NCBI GenBank assembly: GCA_006218025.1 | Contig: VBWA01000042.1 | Coordinates: 1-64,000, forward strand | Length of the DNA: 64,000 nucleotides | DNA from: Rhodocyclaceae bacterium | Lineage (GTDB): Bacteria > Pseudomonadota > Gammaproteobacteria > Burkholderiales > Rhodocyclaceae | Reading direction: 5' to 3' | Shown here: positions 29,346 through 39,203 of the stretch, one piece after another | How positions within the stretch are numbered: the stretch's first letter is position 1 | Layout: each line of letters starts with the position of its first letter | Made by a program: the position numbers and the translations under genes | The notes under the pieces: generated by a model | Databases searched by the model: none | What the model was told of the DNA's origin: nothing | Seen by the model: only the letters and a program-made list of their open reading frames with translations

Positions 29346-30046
29346 TGCGCCAGCGTGGCTTTAATTTGATTGAAATCATGGTGGTCATCGCGATCGCCGG
29401 CATTGCCATGGCCATTGCCCTACCGAACCTGCAAAGCCAGATTGTCAGCAGTCGCACGCGCGCGGTGGCCGAGTCGATTCAGTCCGGCTTGATGCTGGCC
29501 CGTTCGGAAGCCATCAAGCGCAACGCCTTGATGCGATTCCAATTGGTCTCCACCATGGACGGGACCTGTGCGACGAGCGCGACCTCGCGGCTGTGGGTGG
29601 TCACCCAATTCACCGGGGCGACGACGACGCCGACGACGAATACCCGTGGCGTGCCATGGTCGCGCTGCGATGTGAATGCGTATTCGCCGCCCGATCAGGA
29701 AGAGCCTTGTCCCACCACGCCTGCCTATTCGGGAAACGCGCCGAGTTGCGCCCTCGATCCCTTCATTGCCTACAAGAGCGGAACCGAGACCGCCGCCAAC
29801 GTCGATGTTTCCGCCAGTCCGTCCTCGGTCGGAAGCCTTTCCGGCTTTCTGATCACTTTTGGACCTTTGGGGCAGCTAGTGGCCAGTTTTGACGGGACCA
29901 CGACCCAGGTGGCGACAACGGCCACCATCTCCGTCAGCCCCAGCGCCGGCGCTACCGGTCGCCGCTACCAGGTTCGGGTCAACGCCAACGGCACCGTGCG
30001 CTTGTGCAATCCCGATGCGCCGGGCACCGACGCCATGAGCTGCTAA
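29345..30046 (+). CDS. fimT: FimT/GspH-type minor pilin
   Basis: A 233-residue prepilin with leader MRQRG cleaved before FNLIEIMVVIAIAGIAMAIA, followed by the FimT/FimU pattern (SRTRAVAESIQSGLMLARSE AIKRNA). The C-terminus ends NGTVRLCNPDAPGTDAMSC with a likely disulfide. The start codon overlaps the pilE stop (TGATG). In this position FimT/U primes pilus assembly together with PilV, PilW, PilX and PilY1; some relatives bind DNA for uptake, which is not shown here. Confidence 0.88.
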   Translation: MRQRGFNLIEIMVVIAIAGIAMAIALPNLQSQIVSSRTRAVAESIQSGLMLARSEAIKRNALMRFQLVSTMDGTCATSATSRLWVVTQFTGATTTPTTNTRGVPWSRCDVNAYSPPDQEEPCPTTPAYSGNAPSCALDPFIAYKSGTETAANVDVSASPSSVGSLSGFLITFGPLGQLVASFDGTTTQVATTATISVSPSAGATGRRYQVRVNANGTVRLCNPDAPGTDAMSC

Positions 30047-30065
30047 CGGACAGGGAACTTTTGCG

Positions 30066-30509
30066 ATGACGCCCTTCACCTCAGCTCGCCTCCAATCAGG
30101 CTCTTTCATTCTCGAAGCGCTGATCAGCCTGCTTTTGTTTGCCGTCGCGCTGATGGGGCTCATGGCGCTATCGGCCCAGGGCCTCAGTCAGGTCGGACAA
30201 TCGAAAGCGCGCAATGATGCCAGCTATATCGTCGGCGAATTGCTCGCGGAGATGTGGGTCAGTTCGAGCGTCAATCTCACCGCCTGGGTCTCGCGGCTGC
30301 AAACGGCGGTTCCCGGGGCCACCGGTACCGTCTATCTTTCGACCTGCGACTGTGCGGATACCGGGGCCAATGTCTGCGCGACCGCGGCCAGCGGCACCGT
30401 CACAGTCGCCAATCCACAGCCGGTCACGGTCTGCGTGACCTGGACAGACCGGAAGGATCCGTCCAATCCGCGCCGTTATCAGGCCAGCAGCATGATTACA
30501 CGCAACTGA
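30066..30509 (+). CDS. pilV: Minor pilin PilV
   Basis: A 147-residue prepilin with leader ending SARLQSG before SFILEALISLLLFAVALMGL; the first mature residue is Ser rather than the usual Phe. Cysteines in STCDCADTGANVCATA and a C-terminal RRYQASSMITRN match PilV. It follows fimT and precedes pilW, the expected operon place. Confidence 0.88.
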   Translation: MTPFTSARLQSGSFILEALISLLLFAVALMGLMALSAQGLSQVGQSKARNDASYIVGELLAEMWVSSSVNLTAWVSRLQTAVPGATGTVYLSTCDCADTGANVCATAASGTVTVANPQPVTVCVTWTDRKDPSNPRRYQASSMITRN

Positions 30510-30523
30510 TCGCGCGACCGATC

Positions 30524-31519
30524 ATGCCAAGTATCCAAACCGCCATGCGCCGCCAACGAGGCTTCAGCCTGATTGAAATGCTTATCGGCCTGACCATCAG
30601 CCTGATGGGTCTGGCGGCCGTGTCCTCGATGATGATGACCTTCTCCAAGAAGCGCGCCGCCATCACCCAGACCATGGCGACCCAGGACAATGGCGTTATG
30701 GCGCTCTACCGGCTGGAACGCGACATCAGTCAGGCCGGCTACGGCCTCGCTCCGCTGCAGGGCTGCGCCACCGTCACCGACGGCGCAACTTCCTTCGTGC
30801 CCTACCCGGTGATCATCGGTGATGGCGGCACCGGGGTGTCCGACACCATCACGGTCAAGGGTACCAACCCGGCCTCCGGCATTCCGGGGACCGAGCTGAG
30901 CGTCAGCGGCGGCAACACCATGACCACCGGCCAGTACAACGTGCGCTCGTCCGTCGGTTTCAGCGTTGGCGACAAGGTGGTGGCCACCACCCTGATACCC
31001 GCCTGCACCCTCACCACGGTAACCAGCGTCAGCGCCACGGCGATTGGCTACACCCCCGCCCTGACAGCTTCGAGCCTGCCCGGGTACCTGGTCTATTTCG
31101 GCGCAGCGGGCGAGTTCTTCAGTCGCAGCTATGCCGTCGGCACGACGGCGATGACGGTGGCGGACTACCCGGCCTACGTCACCAACAATCTGGTCGACGA
31201 CATCGTCTTTCTCAAGGCTCAGTACGGCCTGTCGGACACCGTCGCCACAAACGTGGTGACCAGCTGGGTCAGCGGATCGACGGCGCTGACCAGCGCGAAT
31301 GTCGGTCGCGTCATTGCCATCCGGGTCGGCGTCGTGGCGCGCAGTTCGGCGCGTGAGAACGAAGTCATCGATCAACCCAATCCGCTCCCCGTCTTCCCCG
31401 AAATGGCCGACAGCTCGGGCGGGACCGACGTAGTCACCTTCCCGATTCCCGATACCCGTTCGCGCTATCGGGCCTATTCCACGATCATTCCGCTGAAGAA
31501 CGTCATATGGACACGCTGA
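30524..31519 (+). CDS. pilW: Minor pilin PilW
   Basis: A 331-residue prepilin with leader MPSIQTAMRRQRG before FSLIEMLIGLTISLMGLAAV. The PilW pattern continues with NGVMALYRLERDISQAGYGL and a large beta-rich C-terminal domain. An ATG at 30545 would give the shorter leader MRRQRG and is equally possible; neither has a clear Shine-Dalgarno. The 3' end overlaps pilX by 13 nt. Confidence 0.88.
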   Translation: MPSIQTAMRRQRGFSLIEMLIGLTISLMGLAAVSSMMMTFSKKRAAITQTMATQDNGVMALYRLERDISQAGYGLAPLQGCATVTDGATSFVPYPVIIGDGGTGVSDTITVKGTNPASGIPGTELSVSGGNTMTTGQYNVRSSVGFSVGDKVVATTLIPACTLTTVTSVSATAIGYTPALTASSLPGYLVYFGAAGEFFSRSYAVGTTAMTVADYPAYVTNNLVDDIVFLKAQYGLSDTVATNVVTSWVSGSTALTSANVGRVIAIRVGVVARSSARENEVIDQPNPLPVFPEMADSSGGTDVVTFPIPDTRSRYRAYSTIIPLKNVIWTR

Positions 31520-32175
31520 ACGCCTCTCGCCGTCCGGCGCGCCAGCAGGGCTTTGTGCTGATTCTGGCGCTTGTGATCATGGTCATCATCACCCTGTCGG
31601 CCGTGGCCATGATCGCCAGCCTGCGCGGCGGCATATCGGCCTCCGGCAACATCGCCTTTCGTCAGGCGGCGACGCGCGCGGCCGACGTGGCGGTGGATAG
31701 CGCCTTCCAGTGGGTGCAGACGCAGATGGCGGTGGCTTCGGGCCTCAACAGTGACATCGCGGCCGCCGCGACGCCGCGCTATTACGCCACCATTGCGGGC
31801 GCCGATTCCGGCTGCAAGAAGGACGGCGCGGGGGGCAGCTTCACCCCGCAGCAATACCGCTTCAGCGACACCGTGACCGGTTCCGACGGTTTTCCCTGCG
31901 CCGCCAAAGCGGCCGGCAAGCCGGCGGGCTACGACCTGTACTACGTAGTGCATCGCATGGCCAATACCGCGGGATCGGCCTGCCCGGCTGCCGGCTGCCT
32001 GGCGCCGTCCATTACCGTGGCATCCGGCAGCGCTGCCGGGTGCTCGATGGATCCGACCAGCGCCAGCTTCTGCGGTGCCACCACCGCCACGAACACCCTT
32101 GTTTACTACCGCATCACCATCAAGGTGGTCGGCCCCCGGCAGAACAACCGTTACATCCAGGCCTTCGTCTATTGA
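31507..32175 (+). CDS. pilX: Minor pilin PilX
   Basis: A 222-residue PilX-type protein: a short N-terminal leader with the pilin-like helix (ARQQGFVLILALVIMVIITL) and RAADVAVDSAFQWVQ, then a PilX-type C-terminal domain with several cysteines. Mature residue 5 is not Glu (FVLIL), as is common in PilX. It overlaps pilW and is followed by pilY1 after 32 nt. Confidence 0.88.
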   Translation: MDTLNASRRPARQQGFVLILALVIMVIITLSAVAMIASLRGGISASGNIAFRQAATRAADVAVDSAFQWVQTQMAVASGLNSDIAAAATPRYYATIAGADSGCKKDGAGGSFTPQQYRFSDTVTGSDGFPCAAKAAGKPAGYDLYYVVHRMANTAGSACPAAGCLAPSITVASGSAAGCSMDPTSASFCGATTATNTLVYYRITIKVVGPRQNNRYIQAFVY

Positions 32176-32207
32176 TGGCGCAGGCTCGTACATGCAGAGG
32201 TGAGATC

Positions 32208-35200
32208 ATGAAAACCCTTCAGTTCCGCAGAGCCGTCGCCTGGCTCCTGATGCTGGCGCTGAGCGTCGGCAATATCACTCAGGCCGTGGCCCTGACCCTG
32301 GCAACGACCCCGTTGGCCGCGACCACGACCTCGGTGGTGCGCCCCAACCTGATGTACGTGCTCGACGACTCCGGTTCCATGGGATGGGATTACACGCCGG
32401 ACTACATCAATGACGCCACGATAACCGATCCCACCAACCCCGGCATCACGCCGCCCGGCTCGTCGGGAGACCGCGGCACGGCTACCGTCGCGGGTGGCGT
32501 GATCACGGCGATTGCGGCGACCGGCGGCAATGTCTATGGCCATGGCACGCCAACTGTTCTGATCGAAAGCCCGACAGGCACCGGCGCCGCGGCGACGGTT
32601 ACGCTGGCGGCGAACAAGACCATCGCGTCGGTCAACGTGACCTCCGGCGGTACCGGCTATGTCGCGGCGACGACCTACATCACTTTTCTCGGCGGACTGA
32701 ACAGTTCCGCCTGGGGCATGTGCTGGGGCACCACCGGGACCAGCAACCAGGGCGGCATCCCGAAGGACACCTCTGTCTCGCCGACCTGCACCACTACGAC
32801 CCAGCCGCCCTATGCCGCTGCGGCCGTGAACTATCAGTTCTATGACCAAGCGGTGCGCTACCTGCCGCCGCTCAGGGCCGACGGCACGTCCTACGCGGCT
32901 TCGACGTCCACTGCTGCGAAGACGGACGGCTTCGCCGGAACCGGCTCGACCAATCTGACTACCGCCTGGACCCATGAAGTCTGGTGCAGTACCGCCACGC
33001 CGAGCCCGACACCGACGGCGGCGAACATCGCGACGCATACCCAGTGCAAGGAAAATCTGGACACCACCGCCGACAATCTCTATCCCAACGTCACCTACAC
33101 CTTTCGCAAGACCTATACCGGCCCGGCCTCCTACTACACCATGAGCCCGTCTGAATTCTGCACCAGCGACACCTACACCAACTGCGTGCGTTCCACGGTT
33201 CCCACCGTGGTCTCGGGCACGACCTTCAACGTACCCTCGAACTACCGCTGGTGTTCCTATTACAACCCGATATCGCACACCTTCGGCGGCTGCCAGGGAC
33301 GACGCGATCTGGGCCATTACATCCCCAACTATCTCGGCGGCTGGGTCAGCACCGGCGCCACCGGGGTGCAGGCCACCGCCGGCCTGACCATCAATGCCAC
33401 GACGGCGGGGCAGAGCATGGGCCTCAGCATCGGCGGTGTCGACGTTGTCGGCGGCGCTACTTTTACCTCGGCCCTCAATGGCGACCAGAATACGGTGGCG
33501 GCCGCCGTCTGTGCGGCGGTGCAGGCCAATACGGGCGGCACCGGCTACAGTTGCTCGGTGACCAACAACGTGGTCAACCTGCAGGCGGCGATTGTCGGCA
33601 CCGCGGCCAACGGCCTGCAGGTGCTGGCTTTCGGCCCGCCGGCCGCGGCCGCGGCGAATTCCACTGCCGACTTCCGCGTCACAACCACCCTTTCGGGTTA
33701 CCAGATATCCTCGATCAGGATCAACAATGACCCATTGAAGGAACTCATCAGCGCCACAGTCACGGCTGCTGGCGATTGCAGTGGCCCCACGGGTTGCGGC
33801 AACACGGCGCGAATGATCTGCGAGGCGATCAACTCTGGACCGAACCAGCTCACCTATATCGCCCGTTCCGGTGAAGCGGCGGCGGCGGCCGCCGACACGC
33901 TGGCCTACGGCACCTGTCAGTCACAGGTCGATGCCTATGTCCAGATCAAGCGGATTCCGGCGGATACCACCGACAACGGCTTCCCGGTCAGCGTCACCGG
34001 GCCCGGAGGATCGAGCACCACGCTCGGCCCGCCGGGCGTGGCTGCCAGTTCTGGCGCCATCCAGATCAACTCCACTGGCGGCGCCACCAGCATCACCGAT
34101 GTCACGCTGGATACAGATGGCGCCGGAGCCGGCTTGCCGGTCAGCATCTTCATTGGCGGCACGCTGAACATCGCCGACGGCACGGCCACCACGGCGATTG
34201 CCGCCGCGCTGGCGCCCAAGATCAGCGGCAGCGGCTGCAGCGCAACCGCCTCGGGCAATACGGTCACCATCACCGGGTGCACCTGTACGGATGTCTCCTG
34301 CCCCATCGTCGTGACATCGCCCGGCGCAGTGTCCACCGGAGTGATGAAGGTCACCAGCACGACACATACCTATGGCGCCGACCTCGGCGGCATTCAGGTG
34401 GGCGCGACCAGTCTGGCCGGTCATATCGCCTCGACGTCGATCACCAACGGCACCTTGGTCTCGGCCAACGCCACGACAATTCGCAATGCGATCAATGCCG
34501 GCACCGGCACGCATGGCTTCACCGCCGCTGTACCGGTCCTGAGCGGCAGCGACTACAACATCACCATTACCGCGCCAGCAGGCACGGCCTACAATGGCCA
34601 GTCGTTTTCCTTCCAGAACGGTACCGCCGTCGCTGCCGGTTCGGCCACCAGCCCGACCTGGAACTTCAGCATCACCAATGCCACCGCCGACAACGCCATC
34701 ATCGACTACATCCGCTGCGATGCTTCCGACAGCGCCAGCGGTGACGAGATCTATCCCCTGAGTGCGGATGCCAGCACCGGAACGGTCCCCGTCACGTCGC
34801 TGACCTACACCACGGCACTGGCGACTGCGCTCAATGCTAATGACATCAATGGCTACAACTACAGCTGCGTTCGCCAGGGCGGCACGATCGACAACTACAT
34901 TTGCGACATCACCGGCCCGACCGGGGTGAGTGCGTGTACCTCGGATCTGGTTCTGACCGACAGGGACGCAACGATCACGCTGGATACCTACAGCAAGACC
35001 AGTGCCGGCGGCACGAGCTGCAACGCGGCAACCTGGCAATTCCAGATTACCAGCGTCGGCGACTGGAACAGCATCCCCAATATCTATTGCGGCGCCACCA
35101 AGACGGTCTCTTCCAACACTATCCAGGTCAACGACTCGAACTCGGACAGCAAGCGGGACCAACTCCGGGACGACATGCAAAACAACGACATCAATGGCTA

Positions 35201-38200
35201 CAGCTACAGCTGCAACAGCGACCATTCCGCCAACACGCTGACCTGTAACGTTACCGGCCCGACGACACCCGCGGCCTGTACCCAGCTCGACCTCAGCAGC
35301 AGGTCGGCGGGCATCACCCTTGCGTCCAACGGTTCGGTGTCGCAGACCTGCACCACGTTGAACTCCGCAACATGGAGATTCACCATCAATACGGCGACCG
35401 CGGCCAACAAGCTGATCAACTCGATCAAGTGCGGTGCGGGCGGCGTCAACACCATTACAACCGGGCTGGTGAGTACCGGCCCGGCACCTACCAACCCTGC
35501 GGCGACGACCCGCATCAACAATCTGGCTACCGCCCTCGAAGGCAATGCCCAGAACGGCTACACGATTTCCTGTACTGACGCCACCGCCAGCACCATCCAG
35601 TCCGACTGCACCATCACCGGCCCGGTTGGCACCAATGCCTGCCAGGGGACGGATACCGGCGACAGTTTCAACTGCGGCATCGGCGCCCTGAGCTTCAAGT
35701 ATGATGGCAACGAGGACGGCAGCGGCATCGCCCTCGCCGCAACCGGCATGACCAGCCCTGATACCAGCGGCACCTGGCGCTCCTGCGTGCCTGCCAGTTC
35801 GAACGGCAGTTCGGGTGCAACGGCGGTCGACGATTTCGCGCCCTACCTGTTTTCCGTGTCCGCGTTCGCCGGTGGTTCGCCGAGCCAGGGCACTACGGTT
35901 ACCCCGATAGCGGTCACCGCGGTTGGCACCATCGGTACCGACGCGGCAGGTTCGACCATGAGCAACGGCTCCGCGCCGTCGATCCTGACCATACCGACCA
36001 ATGCCACCGGCACAGCGCCCAATGTGTTGACCATGGCAGGGGGTTCCGCGGCCGATACTGCGGCCAATCAATGGAACGGGGTCGGCATCTTCAAGCGTGT
36101 CGATATCGTGAACGACGGTCGAACTTTCAACCGCGCCTCGGGCCGCACCGACTGCACGGCATCGACCTGCAATTACACGGAGGAAATGCAGAACTTCGCC
36201 AACTGGTACAGCTATTACCGTACCCGCATGCTGATGATGAAGTCCGCCACCACCCTGGCCTTCAGCCAGCTCGACGGCAACTACCGCGTTGGTTATGACA
36301 ACATCTGCCAGGCCACCGGGACCACGGTGGACAATCCGGTCGGCGAATTTACCGGGGCGCAACGAACCACCTGGTGGACCAGCCTGACCAGCGCCAGCCC
36401 GAACTGCGCCACGCCCCTGCGTGCCGAGACCGCCAAGATCGGCCGCTACTATTCCGGCCGGCTGACCACGCACCCGGACCCGATGGAGTATTCCTGCCAG
36501 CAGAACTACATGATTCTGGTGACTGACGGCTACTGGAACGAGCTCGAGAGCACCAGCATGAGAACCGCCGATACAGCCGTCGTCGACATCGGCAACCGGG
36601 ACAACGCCGTCGCCACGGCGCCGCGACCCTTCTATGACGGCGCCGAGGCCTCGACCACCTGTCCTGCCATGGGCAGCGGCCGCGGGAGCACAGCCAGTTC
36701 CTGCCGCACTCTCGCGGACATCGCCTGGTATTACTACAGTACCGATCTGCGCACCGTCGCGTTCGGCAACAACTCGAACGGCACACGGGACGTTGCGACC
36801 AACAATGTCCTGACCACCGCCGACGACAAGAACCAGGTGCAGCACATGAACTTCTTTGCCATGGGTCTCGGCATCGACGGAACCCTCGGCTATCGCTCCG
36901 ACTACCAGACGGCGTCCACCGGCAGCTATGCCGAGATCATCGCCGGAACCAGGAACTGGCCTGCGGTGGCCAATCTCGATCCGACCGGAGTCGATGACCT
37001 GTGGCACGCCACGGTCAATGGCCACGGCAAGTATTTCAGCGCACGAAATGTGCCGAATGTGGTGGCGGGCCTGCGCGAAGCGCTGAACAAGATCGGTGCC
37101 CGGGTGGGTTCCGCGGCGGCGGCCGCCACCTCGAATCTGGAACCGGTCGCCGGCGACAACTATGCCTACGTAGCGAGCTACGCAACGATCGACTGGACCG
37201 GCGACCTGCAGTCGCGCTCGATCGACGTGGCGACCGGCGATGTGTCGGCTTCCACCGCCTGTACCGAAGTTGGCTCCGGCTGCCAGTGGTCGGCGCAGGG
37301 CAAGCTCGATCAATTGACCTGGTCCGCACGGCGGATCTTTGTCGCGCCGACTTCGGCGGCGACCGGCGATCCGCTGCGTTCATTTGCCTTCGGCAATCTT
37401 TCGGGGGCGGAACAGGCCTACTTCAGTCCGAGCACCTTGAGCCAGTATGCCGCCTTGTCGGTCAGCAATCCGGCGGACATAACGGCGAGCAATCTGGTGG
37501 ACTTCCTGCGCGGCAATCGGGGTCTGGAGCAGGATGGCGACATCAGCCATGCCCAGATCTGGCGCTACCGCGCCCATGTGTTCGGCGACATCGTCAATAC
37601 CCAGCCGGTATACATGAAGGCGCCGAGCGGCATCTACACCGATGCCGGCTATGCGGACTTCAAGGCCGGCGGAACAGCCGCCTCGCGCCGGCCGGTGGTG
37701 TTTGTTTCGGCCCAGGACGGCATGCTGCATGCGATCAACGCCGATACGGCAGCAGTCACGGTGAGTGCGGCGACGGTACAACCGGGCGAGGAAATGTGGG
37801 CCTTCATTCCGAGCCAGGTGTTGCCGAGCATGAAGGTGCTCGCCGACGTGAACTACGCCCACCGTTACTTCGTCGACGGCCAGATTACGGTTGCCGACGT
37901 CGATTTCGGCGGCGGCAACTGGCGCACCATCCTGGTCGGCGGCCAGGGCGCGGGCGGCACGTCCTACTACGCGCTGGACGTGACGGATCCGCTGAACCCG
38001 AAGTACCTCTGGGAATTCACCAATACCAACCTCGGCTACACCTTCTCCAATGCGACGGTGACCAAGCTGCACAACGGTCAATGGGCGGTGATGTTTGCTT
38101 CAGGCTACAACAACCATCTTTCCGGCGGCAATGGCGACGGCTATCTGTTTGCCCTGAATCCGGAAACAGGTGCGATCGAGACCGGTTATCCGATTGCCAC

Positions 38201-39203
38201 GGGCGCCACGACGCTCCCCAGCAACCTGGGCAAGCTGGCGGTATGGGCCGACAACCCTGCGACCGACAACACGGCCCAGTTCGCATATGCCGGAGATCTG
38301 AATGGGGATCTGTGGCGCTTCGATCTCGATCACACGAGCAGCGGCCATACGGGTGTTCAGGTGTTCAAGCTGGCGCATCTGGAAAGTGGTGGCGTGGTTC
38401 AGCCGATCACCACCAAGCCGGAACTGACGCAACTGGAGAGTGGCACCCGCTTGATCTTCGTCGGCACCGGGAAATATCTTGAGACCACCGACTTGACGAA
38501 TACCAGTGCCCAGGGCTTCTATGCCATCAAGGACACCATGGGCGCTCCCAATTTCGTCGGGGGGGTTTCTCAGGTCACCTGGAATCCGATAACGGACACC
38601 ACCACGATTGACGTTTCCGGGGTTGCCACCACGGTGCCGATGTTCCTCGCGCGCAAGCTGATTTCGGTCAAGGAAGATAGTACGGAGATCACGGCCACGG
38701 CGAACGGTGTCACGCGCAACGTGCGCATGATCTGTGCGGGCGCGTCTTCCACGGTTACCGCGGCTGGGGCCTGCAACAATGTCGATGCCACCCCGATGGA
38801 CTGGACCATCTATGGCGGCTGGTACACCAGCTTCCCGGATACCGGCGAGCGGATGAACGTCGATCCGAAGCTGGTGCGCGGCACGCTGGTATTCGCGACC
38901 AACGTCCCGGCGGCCGACAGTTGCACCGTCGGCGGTCGGTCCTGGGCCAACTTCCTCGATTATTCGACGGGGCTCTCCGTTGCCGGCGCAACCACGGTGT
39001 CGATCAAGATCACGGATTCGCTGGTGGTCGGCATCACGGTGGTTAAGTTGGCATCGGGCGATTACAAAGCCATCGCCACGAAATCCAACTACCAGCAGGA
39101 AACGCTCTCGGTGCCGGTGGCACCTTCGCCACCGGGCAGCGGCACCAGCAGCATTTTCGGCGGCAAGCGTGGTCTGTGGCGGGAGTATGAGGCCTATCAA
39201 TAG
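32208..39203 (+). CDS. pilY1: Giant PilY1-type pilus adhesin/biogenesis factor
   Basis: A 2331-residue secreted protein; typical PilY1 is about 1000-1400. It begins MKTLQFRRAVAWLLMLALSV (signal peptide). A von Willebrand A domain starts at residue ~44 with the MIDAS sequence LDDSGSMGWD, then is interrupted: residues ~380-1190 are Thr/Ser/Gly/Cys-rich modules of which at least three are repeats of ~118 residues marked by NGYxYSC...C.(I/V)TGP. The vWA appears to resume near residue 1340 (LMMKSATTLAFSQLDGNYRVG). The C-terminal beta-propeller (about 1630-2130; FVSAQDGMLHAIN, RTILVGGQGAGGTSYYALDV, FVGTGKYLETTDL) is a standard PilY1 domain. Predicted role: tip adhesin/mechanosensor and assembly factor. 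Confidence 0.9.
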   Translation: MKTLQFRRAVAWLLMLALSVGNITQAVALTLATTPLAATTTSVVRPNLMYVLDDSGSMGWDYTPDYINDATITDPTNPGITPPGSSGDRGTATVAGGVITAIAATGGNVYGHGTPTVLIESPTGTGAAATVTLAANKTIASVNVTSGGTGYVAATTYITFLGGLNSSAWGMCWGTTGTSNQGGIPKDTSVSPTCTTTTQPPYAAAAVNYQFYDQAVRYLPPLRADGTSYAASTSTAAKTDGFAGTGSTNLTTAWTHEVWCSTATPSPTPTAANIATHTQCKENLDTTADNLYPNVTYTFRKTYTGPASYYTMSPSEFCTSDTYTNCVRSTVPTVVSGTTFNVPSNYRWCSYYNPISHTFGGCQGRRDLGHYIPNYLGGWVSTGATGVQATAGLTINATTAGQSMGLSIGGVDVVGGATFTSALNGDQNTVAAAVCAAVQANTGGTGYSCSVTNNVVNLQAAIVGTAANGLQVLAFGPPAAAAANSTADFRVTTTLSGYQISSIRINNDPLKELISATVTAAGDCSGPTGCGNTARMICEAINSGPNQLTYIARSGEAAAAAADTLAYGTCQSQVDAYVQIKRIPADTTDNGFPVSVTGPGGSSTTLGPPGVAASSGAIQINSTGGATSITDVTLDTDGAGAGLPVSIFIGGTLNIADGTATTAIAAALAPKISGSGCSATASGNTVTITGCTCTDVSCPIVVTSPGAVSTGVMKVTSTTHTYGADLGGIQVGATSLAGHIASTSITNGTLVSANATTIRNAINAGTGTHGFTAAVPVLSGSDYNITITAPAGTAYNGQSFSFQNGTAVAAGSATSPTWNFSITNATADNAIIDYIRCDASDSASGDEIYPLSADASTGTVPVTSLTYTTALATALNANDINGYNYSCVRQGGTIDNYICDITGPTGVSACTSDLVLTDRDATITLDTYSKTSAGGTSCNAATWQFQITSVGDWNSIPNIYCGATKTVSSNTIQVNDSNSDSKRDQLRDDMQNNDINGYSYSCNSDHSANTLTCNVTGPTTPAACTQLDLSSRSAGITLASNGSVSQTCTTLNSATWRFTINTATAANKLINSIKCGAGGVNTITTGLVSTGPAPTNPAATTRINNLATALEGNAQNGYTISCTDATASTIQSDCTITGPVGTNACQGTDTGDSFNCGIGALSFKYDGNEDGSGIALAATGMTSPDTSGTWRSCVPASSNGSSGATAVDDFAPYLFSVSAFAGGSPSQGTTVTPIAVTAVGTIGTDAAGSTMSNGSAPSILTIPTNATGTAPNVLTMAGGSAADTAANQWNGVGIFKRVDIVNDGRTFNRASGRTDCTASTCNYTEEMQNFANWYSYYRTRMLMMKSATTLAFSQLDGNYRVGYDNICQATGTTVDNPVGEFTGAQRTTWWTSLTSASPNCATPLRAETAKIGRYYSGRLTTHPDPMEYSCQQNYMILVTDGYWNELESTSMRTADTAVVDIGNRDNAVATAPRPFYDGAEASTTCPAMGSGRGSTASSCRTLADIAWYYYSTDLRTVAFGNNSNGTRDVATNNVLTTADDKNQVQHMNFFAMGLGIDGTLGYRSDYQTASTGSYAEIIAGTRNWPAVANLDPTGVDDLWHATVNGHGKYFSARNVPNVVAGLREALNKIGARVGSAAAAATSNLEPVAGDNYAYVASYATIDWTGDLQSRSIDVATGDVSASTACTEVGSGCQWSAQGKLDQLTWSARRIFVAPTSAATGDPLRSFAFGNLSGAEQAYFSPSTLSQYAALSVSNPADITASNLVDFLRGNRGLEQDGDISHAQIWRYRAHVFGDIVNTQPVYMKAPSGIYTDAGYADFKAGGTAASRRPVVFVSAQDGMLHAINADTAAVTVSAATVQPGEEMWAFIPSQVLPSMKVLADVNYAHRYFVDGQITVADVDFGGGNWRTILVGGQGAGGTSYYALDVTDPLNPKYLWEFTNTNLGYTFSNATVTKLHNGQWAVMFASGYNNHLSGGNGDGYLFALNPETGAIETGYPIATGATTLPSNLGKLAVWADNPATDNTAQFAYAGDLNGDLWRFDLDHTSSGHTGVQVFKLAHLESGGVVQPITTKPELTQLESGTRLIFVGTGKYLETTDLTNTSAQGFYAIKDTMGAPNFVGGVSQVTWNPITDTTTIDVSGVATTVPMFLARKLISVKEDSTEITATANGVTRNVRMICAGASSTVTAAGACNNVDATPMDWTIYGGWYTSFPDTGERMNVDPKLVRGTLVFATNVPAADSCTVGGRSWANFLDYSTGLSVAGATTVSIKITDSLVVGITVVKLASGDYKAIATKSNYQQETLSVPVAPSPPGSGTSSIFGGKRGLWREYEAYQ
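33350..35780 (+). repeat. Repeat array inside pilY1
   Basis: The coded protein has recurring ~118-residue units: ATWQFQITSVGDWNSIPNIY ... DINGYSYSCNSD ... CNVTGP, then ATWRFTINTATAANKLINSI ... AQNGYTISCTD ... CTITGP, preceded by one starting TWNFSITNATADNAIIDYIR with DINGYNYSCVRQ...CDITGP. Upstream lie two more loosely related beta modules (GLSIGGVDVVGGATF...; GADLGGIQVGATSLAGHIAS...). Units are diverged, so they are old. Confidence 0.7.

Noticed and set aside
33921-37313. A very long minus-strand open frame opposite pilY1
   Set aside because: It mirrors the pilY1 coding strand, is rich in Arg/Gly/Ala/His as expected from antisense of a GC-rich gene, and has no recognisable domain or ribosome-binding site.
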